Source: Baffinella frigidus (taxonomy: Eukaryota; Cryptophyceae; Cryptomonadales; Baffinellaceae). Taken from it: a stretch of DNA of 12,978 nt. The notes under the pieces are model-generated. The model searched no databases. It was given only the letters and a program-made list of their open reading frames with translations, and was not told where the DNA came from. Position numbers and translations under genes: made by a program. The DNA is taken from positions 704,801 to 717,778 of the forward strand of contig MU646428.1 in NCBI GenBank assembly GCA_026770585.1, read 5' to 3'. Shown one piece after another: positions 12,628-12,978 of the stretch. Numbering within the stretch: the stretch's first letter is position 1; each line of letters opens with the position of its first letter.

Positions 12628-12757
12628 GGTTAGGTTTGCGGTGAGGGGTTCGGGTTTAAGGTTCAGGTTTAGGGTGTGGGGTTCGGGTTCAGGGTTCAGA
12701 TGTAGGGTGGGTTTCAAGTTTCGGGTTCAGGTTGCGGGTGTGGGTTCCGGGTTTAGG
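12628..12757. repeat. Degenerate G-strand telomere-like tract, copy of 10614-10745
   Basis: GGGGTTAGGTTTGCGGTGAG through GTTTCAAGTTTCGGG to GGGTTCCGGGTTTAGGA matches 10614-10745 at about 93% by eye. + frames here are by-products. Confidence 0.8.
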
Positions 12758-12801
12758 AACAAATTCCCGCCCGGGTTAGTTACCACGCAAACCCTGCTGC
12801 G
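12757..12801. repeat. Second copy of the 9904-9955 segment
   Basis: GAACAAATTCCCGCCCGGGT and TACCAC...GCAAACCCTGC repeat 9904-9955. It joins directly to the G-rich tract here, whereas at 9904 it is followed by the 30/35-bp minisatellite. Confidence 0.7.
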
Positions 12802-12820
12802 GCGCAGGTAGCTCCTGAAC

Positions 12821-12978
12821 CCTAAAACCTTTGTTTGGTTTCTGGAAATCCTGAACCCTTAACCCTAAACCCTGAACCCTAAACCCTCAACCCTCGCCCC
12901 TAAACCAGAAACCATGAACCAGAAACTATAAACCCTGAACCCTGTAACTTTCACCCTGAACCCTAAACCCTGAACCCT
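12821..12978. repeat. Degenerate C-strand telomeric repeat at the window end
   Basis: CCCTAAA, CCTGAAC and CCCTGAA variants continue to the last base. The strand is opposite to the G-rich tract at 12628-12757, and the tract is not closed within the window. Confidence 0.85.

Noticed and set aside
10349-12811. Several frames with repeated NPKPEPHTLNLNPK or FRVWGSGFR-like peptides
   Set aside because: These are translations of degenerate telomeric repeat on the two strands.
1-12978. tRNA or rRNA genes and transposase or reverse-transcriptase genes
   Set aside because: Looked for conserved tRNA box motifs, rRNA-like blocks and DDE or RT motifs in the frames; none could be recognised by eye.

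Overview
The window looks like eukaryotic nuclear DNA from a subtelomeric or repeat-rich chromosome region, probably of an alga. Three points support this. Tracts of the CCCTAAA (TTTAGGG-type) telomeric repeat lie at 3645-3701 and 8780-8835, and degenerate versions at 12821-12978. One gene has a spliceosomal GT-AG intron. Its N-terminus carries an AAAF-type motif like the ASAF plastid-targeting motif of stramenopile and cryptophyte algae. The organism assignment is an inference. Nothing here looks bacterial: there are no operons, no Shine-Dalgarno-led ORFs and no tRNA or rRNA genes.

Only one stretch, about 8006-9005, is convincingly genic. On the + strand it holds the first two coding exons of a prolyl aminopeptidase-like (peptidase S33, alpha/beta hydrolase) protein. 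They are separated by a 138-bp intron (8777-8914) whose 5' part is telomeric repeat. The gene stops at a second splice donor near 9006, and its catalytic part is not in the window. A short GC3-rich ORF on the - strand (8006-8185) is arranged head to head with it.

The rest is repeats. From 1 to 2150 there are inverted-repeat elements of two MITE-like families (A about 118 bp, B about 101 bp), one inserted into a 126-bp satellite. From 2460 to 3645 there are broken GC3-rich gene fragments, a hairpin element flanked by 14-bp direct repeats, long TTTG/TTTA-rich tracts and a telomeric tract. From 3700 to 7930 there are two copies of a 146-bp element (family C), several other foldback elements and local duplications. 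From 9150 to 9900 four foldback elements lie close together. From 9900 to 10870 there is a 30/35-bp minisatellite followed by a higher-order repeat containing degenerate telomeric G-strand. From 10879 to 11600 there are two larger foldback elements and two very strong palindromes. From 11760 to the end there is an AT-rich tandem repeat, an 18-19-bp minisatellite, and degenerate telomeric sequence on one strand and then the other.

Many of the foldback elements are flanked by a 2-bp direct repeat (TA, TG, TC, AG or GA). Several unrelated-looking families share an internal TTGACTTAA-like motif. No transposase gene is visible, so all would be non-autonomous.
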